Assembly: GCF_022761125.1 (NCBI RefSeq)
Contig: NZ_JAKWJR010000003.1
Span: 186,001-250,000, forward strand
Length of the DNA stretch: 64,000 nt
Source of the DNA: Nocardioides sp. SR21
GTDB lineage: Bacteria; Actinomycetota; Actinomycetes; Propionibacteriales; Nocardioidaceae
Direction: 5' to 3'
The translations under genes and the position numbers were made by a program. Under the pieces are notes generated by a model that did no database searches, was not told the DNA's origin, and saw nothing but the letters and a program-made list of their open reading frames with translations. This document shows, one piece after another, positions 45,318-54,989 of this stretch (the stretch's first letter is position 1; each line of letters opens with the position of its first letter).

Positions 45318-46301
45318 TCAACGGTAGAGCTTGAGCGTGTCCTCTGCTCGGGAGGTGAACATCTCGTCGTACTCCGGTGGACTGAGCACCCGGGCGTGCG
45401 GCGCGAGGCGCAGCAGCAGCCTCTGGAGCCACCGCTCGTCGGCGATGCGGAGGTCCACCTCGAGCACCCCGCCGCGGCGGGAGCGGACCGCCTCGACCGG
45501 GTAGTACTCGACGATCCAGCGGGCCTCCCGGTCCAGCCGGAGCGTGACCAGGGTGGTCCCGTCGGCCTGGGTGAACAGCCCGTCGGCGAGGTCGCGCGGA
45601 CCGTCTGCCGTGGTGACGACCGGCTGGTCGGAGACCTCGGCCTTCCGGATCCGGTCCAGGCGGAACAGCCGGGGCGCCTCCGCGCTGTGGCACCAGGCGT
45701 CGAGATAGGTGAAGCCGTGTGCGCTGACCAGTCCGCGGGGGTCGACGACCCGCTCGGACTCCTCGTCGCGCGACGGGACGAAGTAGGTGATCTCGACCTG
45801 CACACCGCGGGTGGCGGCGTCCTGGAGGCGGGTCGCGAGCCGGACCCGGTCGGCGTCGAGGGCGTCGTCCCCGGGGTCGATCTGCGGCGCGGAGGCGCCG
45901 GCGGCGGCCGCCTCGAGCTTCGCGAGCGCCCGGTCGACGACCTCGCGAGTCTCGTCCTCGGCGCCGCTGCGCAGGGCACGCAGGGCCACGATGATCGCGG
46001 TCGCCTCGGTGGGCGTGAGCCGCAGCGGGCGAGCCAGGTAGTCGGCGTTGGACACCCGGATCACGCCATCGGCCTCCGGGCCCTCGAGCGCGTCGAGGTC
46101 GACGTCGATCAGGTCGTCGGGGTAGCCGCCCGGCAGGCCGCACATCAGCAGCACCTTGAGGTCGCTGAGCAGCTGCTCGGGCGGGATGCCCAGGGCCGCC
46201 GCGGCGTCGTCGACGCGTACCTGGCCGTGGGCGTGCAGGAACGGCACCAGGGTCAGCAGCCGCGCGACCTGGTCCTTGGCGCCGGAGGCGGCGGTGCTCA
46301 C
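45318..46301 (-). CDS. pafC: PafC, WYL-domain transcriptional activator
   Basis: The 327-residue protein has an N-terminal HTH-like region (VRVDDAAAALGIPPEQL) and a WYL domain (FTYLDAWCHSAEAP). With PafB it activates the RecA-independent DNA-damage response in mycobacteria. GTG start overlaps the pafB stop by 4 bp, consistent with equal synthesis of the heterodimer partners. Confidence 0.92.
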   Translation of the reverse strand: MSTAASGAKDQVARLLTLVPFLHAHGQVRVDDAAAALGIPPEQLLSDLKVLLMCGLPGGYPDDLIDVDLDALEGPEADGVIRVSNADYLARPLRLTPTEATAIIVALRALRSGAEDETREVVDRALAKLEAAAAGASAPQIDPGDDALDADRVRLATRLQDAATRGVQVEITYFVPSRDEESERVVDPRGLVSAHGFTYLDAWCHSAEAPRLFRLDRIRKAEVSDQPVVTTADGPRDLADGLFTQADGTTLVTLRLDREARWIVEYYPVEAVRSRRGGVLEVDLRIADERWLQRLLLRLAPHARVLSPPEYDEMFTSRAEDTLKLYR

Positions 46302-47269
46302 GAGGCACCTTCCAGGACGCCGGTGAGCCGCTCGACGACGTGCTGGCGCAGCGTCTCGGGCTCCTCGACGTACACGTCGGGGCCGTAGCCGAGCAGCTCG
46401 TCGGCGGCGCCGGGGCCGCCGCGGTTGATCACGACCCGGTCCCAGCCGGTGCGGTCGTCGGGGCCGGGCACGCCGGTCTCGACAGACTCCGCGTCACGGC
46501 GCAGCGCCAGGCCGGCGCCCACGCGCACCAGCACGACCGCGCGGCCGGTGGGCGGCTCGGGAGCGAGCCGGAGGGTCGTGGCACGGACATCGGTGCCGGG
46601 AGGTACGTCGTACGAGCCGGGCTGGCCGACCTTGCGCGCCTCGCCCTGGACGCGGGAGAGCCGGAACACCCGCTCCTCGCCGCGGTCGGTGTCGAGGCCG
46701 ACGACGTACCAGCGGCCGGAGTACCGGACGACTCCCCACGGCTGGAGGTGGCGCTTGGTGGTGGTCGTGGCGCCGGAGCGGCGGTAGTCGAACTCGACCG
46801 GGGTGCGCTCCTGGGTGGCCTCCCAGAAGACGTCGAACGACGGCTCGTCGGCGCTCAGCCGGGGCTGGGCGATGTCGAGCGCACTGACGTCGAGCGGGAC
46901 GCCGAGGGCGGTGAGCTTGCGGACCGCCTCGGTGGTCGCCTCGGCGAGCCGGGCGTGCTCCCAGACGCGGGTCGCGAGACCGATCACCGCGGCCTCGTCA
47001 GCGGTCAGGGAGATGTCCGGGAGCGCGAACTCGTCGGGGCGGATCCGGTAGCCCGGCTCGTCGTCGAAGTAGGCGTCCATGTTGCCCACCTCGATCGGCA
47101 CGCCGAGGCTGCGCAGCTCCTCCTTGTCGCGCTCGAACATCTTCTCGAAGGCCTCGGTGCTGGAGCCCGGGTAGAGGATCGCGCGGATCCGCTCCTTCGA
47201 GACGAAGTGACGCTGGACCAGCAGCATGATGAGCAGGTTGAGCAGGCGCTCACTCTTCTGCACCGCCAT
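46298..47269 (-). CDS. pafB: PafB, WYL-domain transcriptional activator
   Basis: The 323-residue partner of PafC has the typical start (MAVQKSERLLNLLIMLL), a winged-HTH (RHFVSKERIRAIL) and a WYL domain (RWYVVGLDTDRGEERVFRL). The ATG at 47269 aligns with mycobacterial PafB; longer upstream reading in this frame is not supported. It follows the FKBP gene after 32 bp. Confidence 0.93.
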   Translation of the reverse strand: MAVQKSERLLNLLIMLLVQRHFVSKERIRAILYPGSSTEAFEKMFERDKEELRSLGVPIEVGNMDAYFDDEPGYRIRPDEFALPDISLTADEAAVIGLATRVWEHARLAEATTEAVRKLTALGVPLDVSALDIAQPRLSADEPSFDVFWEATQERTPVEFDYRRSGATTTTKRHLQPWGVVRYSGRWYVVGLDTDRGEERVFRLSRVQGEARKVGQPGSYDVPPGTDVRATTLRLAPEPPTGRAVVLVRVGAGLALRRDAESVETGVPGPDDRTGWDRVVINRGGPGAADELLGYGPDVYVEEPETLRQHVVERLTGVLEGAS

Positions 47270-47300
47270 GCTGCTGGTCCTCGTGCTTCTTGCTAGGTGC

Positions 47301-48257
47301 TTACTTGGCAGAGATGACGTCGACGACGAAGTACAGCGTGCTGCCGGCCGGGATGTTGGCCTGCTCCTGGTCGCCGTACCCGAGGGCCGGCGGGATCGCG
47401 AGCAGCACGCGGCTGCCGACCTTGACACCCTCGAGGCCGTAGGTCCAGCCCTGGACGACGCCGGTCAGCGCGAACTCCACCGGCTCCTTGCTGTAGCTCT
47501 CGTCGAACGGCTTCTTGGCGTCGTACGTCGAACCGAGGTAGTTGACCTTGACGGTCATGTCGGTGGTGAGCTCCTCGCCGTCACCCTCCGTGACGACGGT
47601 GCGCTTGAGCTCGTCGTCCGCCTTCGGCTCCGGGAGGCCGGTGAAGTCGAGGCCGACCGGCTTGCCCTTCTCCTCGACGACCTTCGGCATCTCGGAGGCG
47701 GGGACGTCCTGGGGCGTCGGCGGCACGTACATCTCCATGAGGTCGACGATGATCAGGACGGTGTCCTTGTTGCCGATGCCCATGTTCGGGTTGCCGGCCT
47801 CACCGAACGCCTCCTCGGCGGTCGTGGTCACGGCGACGCGCGAGCCGAGCTTCTGGCCGAGCACGGCGTCCTTGAACACCGGGCTCAGGTCCGCGCTCGC
47901 GGTCACGGTCTCGGCCGCCCCGCCCTCGTCGTACGTGCTGTAGGCCTGCTCCTGCGTGGTGCCGTTGCCGACCCACAGGTTCGCCTGGACCTGGTCGCCC
48001 TCGGCGACCTCGGCACCGTCGCCCTCGGTGACGACCGTGGTCTCGGTCTCGTCGGTGTCGAGCTCGCCGTCCCACTCGACCTCGGGCGCCGTGCCGATGT
48101 CACCGGTGATCACGATGCCGTGCAGGGCGTCGTCACTGCCGGAGGACTCACCGCCGCCGGAGTCGCTCCCGCAGGCGACCAGCGTGGTCGCGAGCAGTGC
48201 GGGGACGAGGAGAAGCGGGAGGCGTCGGAGACGTCGAGACACGAGTTCAACCTTCAC
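47301..48257 (-). CDS. FKBP-type peptidyl-prolyl isomerase lipoprotein, two domains
   Basis: The 318-residue lipoprotein has a signal with lipobox LVAC (residues to about 29), a Ser/Gly linker, and two FKBP domains. The first (about residues 75-170) is divergent; the second (about 205-318) keeps VKVNYLGSTYD, FALTGVVQGW and AIPPALGYGDQ. It should assist folding of exported proteins at the membrane. GTG start. It lies between pafA and pafB, as in other actinobacteria. Confidence 0.9.
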   Translation of the reverse strand: MKVELVSRRLRRLPLLLVPALLATTLVACGSDSGGGESSGSDDALHGIVITGDIGTAPEVEWDGELDTDETETTVVTEGDGAEVAEGDQVQANLWVGNGTTQEQAYSTYDEGGAAETVTASADLSPVFKDAVLGQKLGSRVAVTTTAEEAFGEAGNPNMGIGNKDTVLIIVDLMEMYVPPTPQDVPASEMPKVVEEKGKPVGLDFTGLPEPKADDELKRTVVTEGDGEELTTDMTVKVNYLGSTYDAKKPFDESYSKEPVEFALTGVVQGWTYGLEGVKVGSRVLLAIPPALGYGDQEQANIPAGSTLYFVVDVISAK

Positions 48258-48331
48258 AGTCGGGTGCTGGACAGCGCGGCCACACTATCCGGCGAGCCTG
48301 AGTGCGCGCTGTGAGGTGGGCCCTGTCGTGT

Positions 48332-48394
48332 TGCGGTTTGGTCACATACCGCACGTTCTCGGGGCTCCGGGACGCGGTTGGTGACCATTCCGCG
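48332..48394. repeat. Palindromic intergenic element, copy D (degenerate)
   Basis: The right arm GCGGTTGGTGACCATTCC (48373-48390 region) is intact. The left arm is a variant, TGCGGTTTGGTCACATACCGCA (from 48332), like that of copy E. It lies 5 bp before the pafA stop. Confidence 0.7.
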
Positions 48395-48398
48395 TAGA

Positions 48399-49760
48399 TC
48401 ACATGCCGTCGATCAGCCGCTGGACCCTCTCGTCGTGGGCGCGGAACGGGTCCTTGCAGAGAACGGTGCGCTGCGCCTGGTCGTTCAGCTTCAGGTGCAC
48501 CCAGTCGACGGTGAAGTCGCGCCGGCGCTCCTGGGCCTTGCGGATGAACTCACCGCGCAGCCGGGCCCGTGTGGACTGCGGCGGCACCGACTTGGCCTCG
48601 AAGATCTTCAGGTCGGTGGTGACCCGCGCGACCATGCCGCGCTTCTCGAGCAGGTAGTAGAGCCCGCGACCGCGGTGGATGTCGTGGTACGCGAGATCGA
48701 GCTGCGCGATCCGCGGGTGGCCGAGCGGGAGACCGTGCTTGGCGCGGTACTGCTCGATCAGCTTCCACTTGATGACCCAGTCGATCTCCCGGTCGACCAG
48801 GCTGAGGTCATCGGCCTCCACCGCCTTGAGCCCGCGCTCCCACAGGTCGAGCGCCGCCTCGATGGTCGGCGTACTGATCTCCCGGCGGTCCACGAAGTCG
48901 CGGGCCTTCTGGAGGTACTCCGCCTGGATCTCCAGGGCGCTCGCCTCCCGGCCGTTCGCCAGCCGGATCTTGCGGCGGCCGGTGACGTCGTGGGAGATCT
49001 CGCGGATCGCGCGGATCGGGTTCTCCATCGTGAGGTCGCGCATCACCACGCCCTCCTCGATCATCCGCAGCACCAGGTCGCAGCTGGCGACCTTGAGCAT
49101 CGTGGTCGTCTCGCTCATGTTGCTGTCGCCGACGATCACGTGCAGGCGGCGGTACTTCTCCGCGTCCGCGTGCGGCTCGTCGCGGGTGTTGATGATCGGG
49201 CGGGACCGCGTGGTGGCGCTGGAGACGCCCTCCCAGATGTGCTCGGCGCGCTGGCTGACGCTGTAGCTGGCGCCGCGCGGGGTCTGGGTGATCTTGCCGG
49301 CGCCGACGATGATCTGGCGCGTCACGAGGAACGGGATCAGTACGTCGGCCAGCCTGGAGAACTCCCCCGCCCGGCCGACGAGGTAGTTCTCGTGGCAGCC
49401 GTAGGAGTTGCCCGCCGAGTCGGTGTTGTTCTTGAACAGGTAGATCTCGCCGGCGATGCCCTCGTCGTGCAGCCGCTGCTCGGCGTCCAGGAGCAGTCCC
49501 TCCAGGACCCGCTCCCCCGCCTTGTCGTGCGTCACTAGCTCGACGACGTCGTCGCACTCGGGCGTGGCGTACTCCGGGTGACTGCCGACATCGAGGTACA
49601 GACGGGCGCCGTTGCGCAGGAAGACGTTGCTGCTGCGCCCCCAGCTGACCACCTTGCGGAACAGGTAGCGCGCTACCTCATCCGGGCTGAGGCGGCGCTG
49701 ACCCTTGAACGTGCACGTCACGCCGTACTCGTTCTCGATCCCGAAGATCCGCCGGTCCAC
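48399..49760 (-). CDS. pafA: Pup-protein ligase PafA
   Basis: The 453-residue ATP-dependent ligase joins the C-terminal glutamate of Pup to target lysines. It has the glutamine-synthetase-like start [13 protein letters not shown], the catalytic [35 protein letters not shown] and [13 protein letters not shown] start. It lacks the 40-residue insertion present in Dop, which tells the two apart. Confidence 0.96.
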   Translation of the reverse strand: MDRRIFGIENEYGVTCTFKGQRRLSPDEVARYLFRKVVSWGRSSNVFLRNGARLYLDVGSHPEYATPECDDVVELVTHDKAGERVLEGLLLDAEQRLHDEGIAGEIYLFKNNTDSAGNSYGCHENYLVGRAGEFSRLADVLIPFLVTRQIIVGAGKITQTPRGASYSVSQRAEHIWEGVSSATTRSRPIINTRDEPHADAEKYRRLHVIVGDSNMSETTTMLKVASCDLVLRMIEEGVVMRDLTMENPIRAIREISHDVTGRRKIRLANGREASALEIQAEYLQKARDFVDRREISTPTIEAALDLWERGLKAVEADDLSLVDREIDWVIKWKLIEQYRAKHGLPLGHPRIAQLDLAYHDIHRGRGLYYLLEKRGMVARVTTDLKIFEAKSVPPQSTRARLRGEFIRKAQERRRDFTVDWVHLKLNDQAQRTVLCKDPFRAHDERVQRLIDGM

Positions 49761-49807
49761 GTCCTCAGCCTAGGCGCAGGTTGGTCGCTCGCGGGGCTCC
49801 TGATGCC

Positions 49808-49866
49808 GCGGTTTGGTCACCAACCGCAGGAAATCGGTGCCGAGTCATGCGATTCGTGACCAATCG
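49808..49866. repeat. Palindromic intergenic element, copy E (degenerate)
   Basis: The left arm variant GCGGTTTGGTCACCAACCGC (49808-49827) is followed by a degraded right arm (TGCGATTCGTGACCAATC). It overlaps the last codons and stop of the DUF559 gene, so the repeat sequence now encodes the end of that protein. Confidence 0.7.
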
Positions 49867-50813
49867 ATGAGCCCGTTCTGACGGCGCCAGCGGTTCATCA
49901 TCCGCTCCCGGCCGGTCTCGGTGTACATCGAGTTGTCGACCAGCGCCTGCCAGCGCCAGAGGCGGCGCAGGTCGTGTCGGCGACCCAGCGCGCGGTCGAT
50001 CTCGTGCATCACCACGCTGGCGTGGTTGATCAGGTCGTCGAGGACGAAGCCACGCCGGGTGTAGGAAGCGTCGGTGAGACGGCGCTCTCGACGAAGGTCG
50101 GATCGATGCTGCCGTTTGTCGCGGTGGTGTGCGCCGTCGTACTCATGAAGCATCGGGGTGCCCTCGATGAGGAGGTCCGCGCGGCCCAGGAACCGCCCGC
50201 GGTCGTCACGGATCTCGGCCTGGGCGGCGAACGGGACGTCCATCACGACGTGGAACTGCTGCAGCACGCTCTCTCCAGCTGACTCGGCGTGCCCGGTGGA
50301 TCGGCGCCAGGCTTCGCGCAGCATCCGTACGCCGGGGCGCCTCGTGGCCAGGAGCAGCCCCATCCGATCCGGATCGAGGTCGCCGCATCGGTGCGCGGAG
50401 TCGACGAGCACCACGAGGTCGAGCAGGCTGAGGTCGCGCGCAGCGCGGAGCAGGATCTCCTCAGCAGCTTCGACCGGCAGGTCATGTCGTGTGGTTGGTC
50501 GCCGATCTCGGACCAGGCGCGACACGATGAGACCGTGCCGTCGGGGCCGGGGATCTTTCTGGTCGACCGCGACGAAGACCGGGATCTGCTCGGGGAGCTT
50601 GGGCAGCTGCCAGCCCAGCAGCCGCGCGGCGGTCAGGTGGGTGAAGACGGCCGACGGCGGAAGGACCAGGAGGTACGCCCGCAGGTCGCGCTCGAACTCC
50701 TCGTCCGCGGAGAGGTCGTTCCGCTTGCGCAGCCCGAGTCCGTGGCTGACTCGACGGTGCCCGGCGAGGCGCACCTCGCCCCGGAACGGCTGGTCCTCGG
50801 CCCTGATCTTCAT
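49845..50813 (-). CDS. DUF559 (Vsr/restriction endonuclease-like) domain protein
   Basis: The 322-residue protein has a C-terminal DUF559 fold of the PD-(D/E)XK type: LGRADLLIEG, then MLHEYDGAHHRD, then KRQHRSDLRRERRLTDASY. The N-terminal 120 residues resemble AbiEi-type antitoxin domains. Members are common in actinobacteria and may nick DNA; no activity is proven. It is inserted between pafA and prcA, with palindromic repeats on both sides. ATG start. Its stop falls inside repeat E. Confidence 0.78.
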   Translation of the reverse strand: MKIRAEDQPFRGEVRLAGHRRVSHGLGLRKRNDLSADEEFERDLRAYLLVLPPSAVFTHLTAARLLGWQLPKLPEQIPVFVAVDQKDPRPRRHGLIVSRLVRDRRPTTRHDLPVEAAEEILLRAARDLSLLDLVVLVDSAHRCGDLDPDRMGLLLATRRPGVRMLREAWRRSTGHAESAGESVLQQFHVVMDVPFAAQAEIRDDRGRFLGRADLLIEGTPMLHEYDGAHHRDKRQHRSDLRRERRLTDASYTRRGFVLDDLINHASVVMHEIDRALGRRHDLRRLWRWQALVDNSMYTETGRERMMNRWRRQNGLIDWSRIA

Positions 50814-50899
50814 GCCAAGACCGTGCGCCCGAACGGTCGTGGTCGAAACCGCCGGCTGTCGCGCCTGTGGATGAGCGCCTCACGCGACTGCCTGTTGAC

Positions 50900-50960
50900 G
50901 CGGAATGGTCACCAACCGCAGACCGGGAGCGCTCCCGCACGCGGTTGGTGACCATTCCGC
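50900..50960. repeat. Palindromic intergenic element, copy F
   Basis: Both arms are intact (50902-50920, 50941-50958), with the inner repeat GGGAGCGCTCCC (50925-50936). It lies between the DUF559 start and the prcA stop. Confidence 0.85.
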
Positions 50961-50988
50961 ACGACGGGCGCAGGCGACCGAGGGTCGA

Positions 50989-51753
50989 TCAGGCAGGCGG
51001 CGCAACCGGAGGCTCGTCGGAGCCGTCGGCCTCGGCGGGTGCCGACACGGCCGCGCCGCGGTCGCCCAGCAGCGCCTCGAGCCGGGCCGGGCTGAGCCGG
51101 CTGAACTTCCGGGGCTGGGTGCGGGTGCGGTCGAGGACGGCGACCTCGAGGTCCTCGACCGGGATGATCCGGTCGTCGGCCTCGGAGTGGCCGAGCGCGG
51201 CGACGGCGACCTGGAGGGCCGCCTCGAGGGCCGCACCCTCGGCGTAGCGCTCCTTGAGGTACCCCGCGACCACGTCGGCAGCGCCACCCATCACGGCGTA
51301 GCCATGCTCGTCGGCGACCTGGCCGTCGTACGTCAGCCGGTAGAGCTGGTCGTCGGCGGGGGCGTCGCCGATCTCGCCGACGAACAGCTCCACCTCGTAC
51401 GGCTTCTCGCCACCCGACGAGAAGATCGTGCCGAGGGTCTGGGCGTAGGCGTTCGCGAGGCCGCGGCCGGTGACGTCGCGCCGGTCGTAGGCGTAGCCGC
51501 GCATGTCGGCGAGGCGTACGCCGGCGATGCGGAGGTTCTCGAACTCGTTGTACCGGCCGACCGCGGCGAACGCGATCCGGTCGTAGATCTCGGAGACCTT
51601 GTGCAGCGCCTGCGACGGGTTCTCGGAGACGAACAGGACGCCGTCGGCGTACTGCACCGCCACCACCGACCGGCCGCGGGAGATGCCCTTGCGCGCGAAG
51701 TCCGCGCGGTCCTTCATCAGCTGCTCGGGCGAGACGTAGTACGGCGTGCTCAT
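50989..51753 (-). CDS. prcA: Proteasome alpha subunit
   Basis: The 254-residue subunit forms the outer rings that gate the 20S core. It starts [25 protein letters not shown] and has the [14 protein letters not shown] strand. A proline/alanine-rich tail ends APPA. Its ATG overlaps the prcB stop by 4 bp. It is downstream of pup and prcB in the expected order pup-prcB-prcA. Confidence 0.97.
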   Translation of the reverse strand: MSTPYYVSPEQLMKDRADFARKGISRGRSVVAVQYADGVLFVSENPSQALHKVSEIYDRIAFAAVGRYNEFENLRIAGVRLADMRGYAYDRRDVTGRGLANAYAQTLGTIFSSGGEKPYEVELFVGEIGDAPADDQLYRLTYDGQVADEHGYAVMGGAADVVAGYLKERYAEGAALEAALQVAVAALGHSEADDRIIPVEDLEVAVLDRTRTQPRKFSRLSPARLEALLGDRGAAVSAPAEADGSDEPPVAPPA

Positions 51754-52598
51754 CGGGCGTCACCCCCGGTGGTCAGCGGAGCGGCGGGTCCGTCGGGGCG
51801 GGTCATCCGCCCGGCGATCACGGCGTCCGCGATCGCGGCCACCTCGGTGTCGGGCAGCCGGCGGCCGCCGTCGGCGGTGATCACCTGCACGACCGGGAAG
51901 ATCCGCCGGGTCAGGTCGGGGCCGCCGGTCGCGGAGTCGTCGTCGGCGGCGTCGTACAGCGCCTGCACGACCGCGGTCACGCAACCGGTGGCGTCGAGGT
52001 CCTCGCGATAGAGCTTCTTGAGCGAGCCGCGCGCGAACAGCGAGCCCGAGCCGACCGAGTGGAACGCGGTCTCCTCGTAGCGGCCGCCGGTGACGTCGTA
52101 GCTGAAGATCCGGCCCTGGTCCGACGTCAGGTCGAAGCCGGCGAAGAGCGGTACGACGGCCAGCCCCTGCATCGCCATGCCGAGGTTCGAGCGGATCAGC
52201 GTCGCGAGCCGGTTGGCCTTGCCGTCCATCGAGAGCGTGGTGCCCTCGATCTTCTCGTAGTGCTCGAGCTCGGTCTGGAACAGCCGCACCATCTCGACCG
52301 CGAGCCCGGCGGTGCCGGCGATGCCGACCGCGGAGTACTCGTCGGCCGGGAAGACCTTCTCGATGTCGCGCTGGGCGATGATGTTGCCCATCGTGGCGCG
52401 CCGGTCACCGGCCATCACCACGCCGCCGGGGAACGTCGCCGCCACGATCGTGGTGCCGTGCGGGGCGAGGTCGCCCGCGTGTCCCTGGGGTACGGCGCGA
52501 CGCCCGGGCAGCAGGTCGGGTGCCTGCTCGGCGAGGAAGTCACTGAACGACGACATGCCCGGCTGCAGGAACGCGGCCGGGAGGCGCGGGTCGCCCAA
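51750..52598 (-). CDS. prcB: Proteasome beta subunit
   Basis: The 282-residue catalytic subunit is made with a propeptide of about 48 residues that is cut before the threonine of [10 protein letters not shown] (T49), which becomes the active-site nucleophile. The N-terminal [10 protein letters not shown] block is conserved in Streptomyces PrcB, supporting the TTG start at 52598. GGGGAG (52605-52610) is 6 bp upstream, overlapping the end of pup. The ATG at 52556 would remove the conserved block. Confidence 0.95.
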   Translation of the reverse strand: MGDPRLPAAFLQPGMSSFSDFLAEQAPDLLPGRRAVPQGHAGDLAPHGTTIVAATFPGGVVMAGDRRATMGNIIAQRDIEKVFPADEYSAVGIAGTAGLAVEMVRLFQTELEHYEKIEGTTLSMDGKANRLATLIRSNLGMAMQGLAVVPLFAGFDLTSDQGRIFSYDVTGGRYEETAFHSVGSGSLFARGSLKKLYREDLDATGCVTAVVQALYDAADDDSATGGPDLTRRIFPVVQVITADGGRRLPDTEVAAIADAVIAGRMTRPDGPAAPLTTGGDAR

Positions 52599-52601
52599 GG
52601 C

Positions 52602-52799
52602 CTACTCCCCGCCCTTCTGGATGAACGACTTCACGAAGTCCTCGGCATTGGTCTCGAGCACGTCGTCGATCTCGTCGAGGATGTCGTCGATGTCGCTGTC
52701 GAGCGCTTCCTTGCGCTCGGCGACGTCGGTCTCGGGGGCCGTCTCGACGGCCTCCTCGGTCTCCGAGCCCTTGCGCGGCTGCTTCTGCTCCTGTGCCAT
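52602..52799 (-). CDS. pup: Prokaryotic ubiquitin-like protein Pup
   Basis: The 65-residue, mostly disordered, acidic tag is attached to proteins to mark them for proteasomal degradation. It has the helix region [16 protein letters not shown] and the end [11 protein letters not shown]. The last residue is glutamate, not glutamine, so Pup is ready for PafA without Dop deamidation. ATG start; 17 bp upstream of it is the dop stop. prcB follows after 3 bp. Confidence 0.96.
   Translation of the reverse strand: MAQEQKQPRKGSETEEAVETAPETDVAERKEALDSDIDDILDEIDDVLETNAEDFVKSFIQKGGE
52605..52610 (-). promoter_or_regulatory. Ribosome-binding site deciding the prcB TTG start
   Basis: GGGGAG on the minus strand ends 6 bp before TTG (52598). 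It lies within the last codons of pup, coupling the two genes. No equal signal precedes the internal ATG. Confidence 0.7.
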
Positions 52800-52816
52800 A
52801 CGTCGACCCTATCCAC

Positions 52817-54325
52817 TCAACGGGTGAGAGCGGTGAACAAAGCCTCCGCCGTCTCACAGCGGTCGAGCAGCTCACCGACGTGCGCCTTGCTGCCGCGCAG
52901 CGGATCGATGGTCGGCACGCGCTGCAGCGACTCGCGCCCGGGCAGGTCGAAGATCACCGAGTCCCAGGACGCCGCGGCGACGTGCTCGGCGTACTTCTCC
53001 AGGCAGCGGCCGCGGAAGTACGCCCGCGTGTCCTCCGGCGGGTCGTGCATGGCGGCCTCGATCGAGACGTCGTCGAGCAGCCGCTCGATCCGGCCACCGG
53101 CCGCCAGCCGGTGGTAGAGACCCTTCTCGGGCCGGATGTCGGAGTACTGCAGGTCGATCAGCTGCAGCTTCGCGTCGTCCCACTCCAGCCCGTCGCGCTG
53201 GCGGTACTGCTCCAGCAGCTTCAGCTTCGCCACCCAGTCGAGCTCGCCGGCGCACAGCATCGGGTCGCGCTCGAGCCGGTCGAGCACCGACTCCCACCGC
53301 GCCAGCACGTCGACGGTCTGGGCGTCCGCGTCGGCGCCGTACCGGTCCTCGACGAACTTCTTGGCGAGGTCGAGGTACTCCAGCTGCAGCTGGACGCCGG
53401 TCAGCTTCCGCCCGTCGTGCAGGGTGACGGTGCGGCGCAGCGTCGGGTCGTGCGAGATCGCGCGCAGCCCGGCGACCGGGCCCTCGATGCTGAGGTCCGC
53501 GGTGATGAAGCGTTCCTCGATCATCGCCAGCACCAGCGCGGTCGTGCCGACCTTGAGGTACGTCGACACCTCGGCGAGGTTCGCATCGCCGATGATCACG
53601 TGCAGCCGTCGGTAGCGCTCCGGGTCCGCGTGCGGCTCGTCGCGGGTGTTGATGATCGGCCGCTTCAGCGTGGTCTCCAGGCCGACCTCGACCTCGAAGA
53701 AGTCCGCGCGCTGGCTGATCTGGAAGCCGTGCTCGCGCCCGTCCTGGCCGATGCCGACGCGCCCGGCGCCGCACACGACCTGGCGGCTGACGAAGAAGGG
53801 GGTGAGGTGCCGGACGATGTCGCCGAACGGCGTCGAGCGCCGCATCAGGTAGTTCTCGTGAGTGCCGTACGACGCGCCCTTGTTGTCGGTGTTGTTCTTG
53901 TACATCGCGATCGGCGCGCCGCCCGGCAGCTGGCTGGCGCGGCGCTGCGCGTCGAGCATGATCTGCTCCCCCGCCTTCTCCCAGCGCACCGCGTCGAGCG
54001 GGGTCGTCACCTCGGGCGAGGAGTACTCCGGGTGCGCGTGGTCGACGTACAACCGCGCGCCGTTGGTGAGGATGACGTTCGCGAGGCCGAGGTCCTCGTC
54101 GGTGAGCTGGGTCGGGTCGGCGACCTGCCGCGACATGTCGAAGCCGCGCGCGTCGCGCAGCGGTGACTCCTCCTCGAAGTCCCAGCGTGCGCGGCGCGCC
54201 TTGACGGTCGCCGACGCGTACGCGTTGACGACCTGCGAGGAGGCGACCATCGGGTTGGCCAGCGGCTGACCCTGCACGGCGATGCCGTACTCCACCTCGG
54301 TCCCCATGACCCGGCGCACGCTCAT
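52817..54325 (-). CDS. dop: Depupylase / Pup deamidase Dop
   Basis: The 502-residue paralogue of PafA removes Pup from proteins and, where Pup ends in Gln, deamidates it. It has the MGTEVEYG start, the Dop-specific insertion (about residues 40-85), [14 protein letters not shown] and [10 protein letters not shown]. Since Pup here ends in Glu, only depupylation is needed. ATG at 54325 (MSVRRVMG) is used; ATG at 54307 is possible. Next gene is divergent, 43 bp away. Confidence 0.95.
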   Translation of the reverse strand: MSVRRVMGTEVEYGIAVQGQPLANPMVASSQVVNAYASATVKARRARWDFEEESPLRDARGFDMSRQVADPTQLTDEDLGLANVILTNGARLYVDHAHPEYSSPEVTTPLDAVRWEKAGEQIMLDAQRRASQLPGGAPIAMYKNNTDNKGASYGTHENYLMRRSTPFGDIVRHLTPFFVSRQVVCGAGRVGIGQDGREHGFQISQRADFFEVEVGLETTLKRPIINTRDEPHADPERYRRLHVIIGDANLAEVSTYLKVGTTALVLAMIEERFITADLSIEGPVAGLRAISHDPTLRRTVTLHDGRKLTGVQLQLEYLDLAKKFVEDRYGADADAQTVDVLARWESVLDRLERDPMLCAGELDWVAKLKLLEQYRQRDGLEWDDAKLQLIDLQYSDIRPEKGLYHRLAAGGRIERLLDDVSIEAAMHDPPEDTRAYFRGRCLEKYAEHVAAASWDSVIFDLPGRESLQRVPTIDPLRGSKAHVGELLDRCETAEALFTALTR

Positions 54326-54368
54326 GTTGCCGAGCGTACGCGAGCGGTCCTCGCAGTAGCCTCGCTCC

Positions 54369-54989
54369 GTGGCCTTCTGGACCGACCGGGTCGTCCCGCG
54401 GATCGTCGACCGCGCCCTGTCCACCGACGACGTGATGGCGCTGCGGAGGCTCGCGTGCGCCGGTCTGCGCGGCCGGGTGCTGGAGATCGGGTTCGGCAGC
54501 GGCCTCAACACCGGCCTCTACCCCGCGGAGGTCGAGCGGGTCGACGCGGTCGAGCCCTCCGACCTCGGCTGGGAGATGTCGACGCAGCGGCGGGCGGGAT
54601 CGCGCGTCCCGATCGAGCGCACCGGCCTCGACGGCCAGCGGCTGGCCGCAGGCGACGGTCAGTACGACGCGGTGCTGTCGACGTTCACGCTCTGCACTAT
54701 CCCGGATGCAGGGCTCGCGCTCGCGGAGGTACGCCGGGTGCTGCGCCCGGGCGGGTCGTTCCACTTCCTCGAGCACGGGCTCGCTCCTGACCCCGGGGTC
54801 GCGCGCTGGCAGCGCCGCCTCGACCCCGTGCAGCGTCGCGTCGCGGGCGGCTGCCACCTCAGCCGGGACATCCCGGCTCTCGTCGCGGGCGCCGGTCTGA
54901 CCGTCGGCTCCGTCGAGGCGGCGTACCTCCCCGGTCCGACGCTCGCGAAGCCCTGGGGCTACGGGTTCGTGGGGACGGCGACGGCGTGA
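54369..54989 (+). CDS. Class I SAM-dependent methyltransferase
   Basis: The 206-residue enzyme has the SAM motif [15 protein letters not shown], the acidic loop VEPSDLGW, and the post-motif region [32 protein letters not shown]. The substrate is unknown; it resembles the UbiE/methyltransf_11 group. GTG start. Its stop overlaps the ybaK start by 4 bp. Confidence 0.88.
   Translation: MAFWTDRVVPRIVDRALSTDDVMALRRLACAGLRGRVLEIGFGSGLNTGLYPAEVERVDAVEPSDLGWEMSTQRRAGSRVPIERTGLDGQRLAAGDGQYDAVLSTFTLCTIPDAGLALAEVRRVLRPGGSFHFLEHGLAPDPGVARWQRRLDPVQRRVAGGCHLSRDIPALVAGAGLTVGSVEAAYLPGPTLAKPWGYGFVGTATA

Noticed and set aside
49845..50813. DUF559 gene as a toxin-antitoxin system
   Set aside because: The N-terminus resembles AbiEi, but there is no AbiEii-type partner gene next to it.
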